A stretch of DNA of 64,000 nt from Lachnospiraceae bacterium GAM79. GTDB lineage: Bacteria > Bacillota > Clostridia > Lachnospirales > Lachnospiraceae. This document shows, piece by piece, positions 63,562 to 64,000 of the stretch. Made by a program: the position numbers and the translations under genes. Position 1 is the first letter of the stretch. Every line of letters begins with the position of its first letter. The stretch lies in the NCBI GenBank assembly GCA_020735665.1, contig CP085928.1, forward strand, positions 1,006,001-1,070,000. The letters run 5' to 3'. The notes beneath the pieces were generated by a model. That model was not told the origin of the DNA, ran no database searches, and saw only the letters and a program-made list of their open reading frames with translations.

Positions 63562-64000
63562 CTATTTGATCTGCTTTAAAATATTGAGGAGATATTCTTT
63601 TAACTGTATCCTGTCATTGATGAAAGCATCATCCAGTTCGATGTATCCGTCTTTATCGGTATGTTCGTATTTGAATATATGAGGCATTTTAAATTTGTTC
63701 TGTCGGATGAATACACTTGACTTTGTTGTGTACGCAGTTTCCGGGCGGGCTTTTTCTTTATAGGCGTTTTCTACATAACAGGCAACATCCTTGTGGATGG
63801 CAGTCTGTTCTAATGGCAGATAGAAATAATTCTTATAGTCCTTATAAAAATATTTCAGTGTATCATGGATAGCCGGAATATTGATCGTCACGATTTCATC
63901 TTTGCCTGAAATATGTATATCATTGCAGTTGGTATCAAATGGAATCGCAAGTTTTCTTGTCTGCATACAGATCATAAACTGTGTATCGGTGCAGGTGGTT
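63562..64000 (-). CDS. 3' part of an unidentified gene (truncated by the window edge)
   Basis: The frame is open to the window end on the complement. The codons before the first Met (63975) read TTCTDTQF without a stop, so the gene very probably starts beyond 64000. The visible 146 or so residues are soluble, rich in Lys, Tyr and Asp, with no membrane segment. Segments such as YFYLPLEQTAIHKDVACYV are distinctive, but no family was recognised. It is convergent with ispH-rpsA. Confidence 0.7.
   Translation of the reverse strand, partial: TTCTDTQFMICMQTRKLAIPFDTNCNDIHISGKDEIVTINIPAIHDTLKYFYKDYKNYFYLPLEQTAIHKDVACYVENAYKEKARPETAYTTKSSVFIRQNKFKMPHIFKYEHTDKDGYIELDDAFINDRIQLKEYLLNILKQIK

Overview
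The window looks like a chromosomal segment of a low- to mid-GC, anaerobic, butyrate-forming Firmicute of the Lachnospiraceae type (Coprococcus, Butyrivibrio and Roseburia are the nearest guesses). The evidence is the complete thl-crt-hbd-bcd-etfB-etfA butyryl-CoA operon, a biotin-dependent sodium-pump decarboxylase cluster, a GH94 cellobiose phosphorylase, a fused IspH/ribosomal protein S1 gene, a tepA-uppP-ftsK block and a NudF-SpoIIM-like-XerD block. The genus is inferred, not proven. No rRNA, tRNA or CRISPR array was seen.

Layout. 1-6.2 kb: butyryl-CoA operon. 6.5-11.1 kb: MATE exporter, cysteine desulfurase, NifU-like scaffold and the tRNA thiolase MnmA, which form a sulfur-transfer block. 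11.1-11.3 kb: a 220-bp foldback element. 11.3-12.1 kb: PHP phosphatase (minus strand). 12.5-15.8 kb: gap-pgk-tpi. 15.9-17.0 kb: an insertion sequence with an unusually long 27-bp flanking direct repeat, next to the promoter of an orphan polysaccharide-type ABC exporter. 18.7-22.3 kb: gpmI, mscL with a zinc-ribbon-like tail, eno. 22.3-23.5 kb: TmcAL (minus) behind a leader of tandem terminator-like repeats. 24-29.6 kb: recA-recX, rny, NUDIX hydrolase, SpoIIM-like membrane protein, xerD. 29.8-30.7 kb: formate/nitrite-family channel. 30.8-35.9 kb: an AT-rich accessory cassette (secreted small protein, two MacB/FtsX-type permeases, ATPase, lipoprotein), the best candidate here for an undescribed system. 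36.1-37.2 kb: aroC (minus). 37.5-42.6 kb: rpsO, pnp and cellobiose phosphorylase, with structured leaders before rpsO and pnp. 42.7-51.6 kb: tepA, uppP, ftsK, fhs, folD, rimO, pgsA. 51.9-57.3 kb: a five-gene Na+-pump decarboxylase cluster carrying two different carboxyltransferase subunits. 57.4-63.4 kb: ktrB-ktrA, a flavoprotein, cmk, ispH-rpsA. The right edge holds the 3' part of an unidentified minus-strand gene.

How it fits together. Glycolysis (gap, pgk, tpi, gpmI, eno) supplies acetyl-CoA, which the first operon converts to butyryl-CoA. Bcd-Etf can couple this to ferredoxin reduction. The decarboxylase cluster may build or use a sodium gradient. fhs-folD supply one-carbon units. The rest is mostly housekeeping: DNA repair and segregation, RNA turnover, Fe-S supply, cell-wall lipid carrier and potassium uptake. 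Accessory material is limited to the IS, the foldback elements and the AT-rich ABC cassette.

All calls rest on reading the sequence and translated products; no database search was run. Start codons were moved from the longest ORF where a clear ribosome binding site and the family N-terminus agreed.
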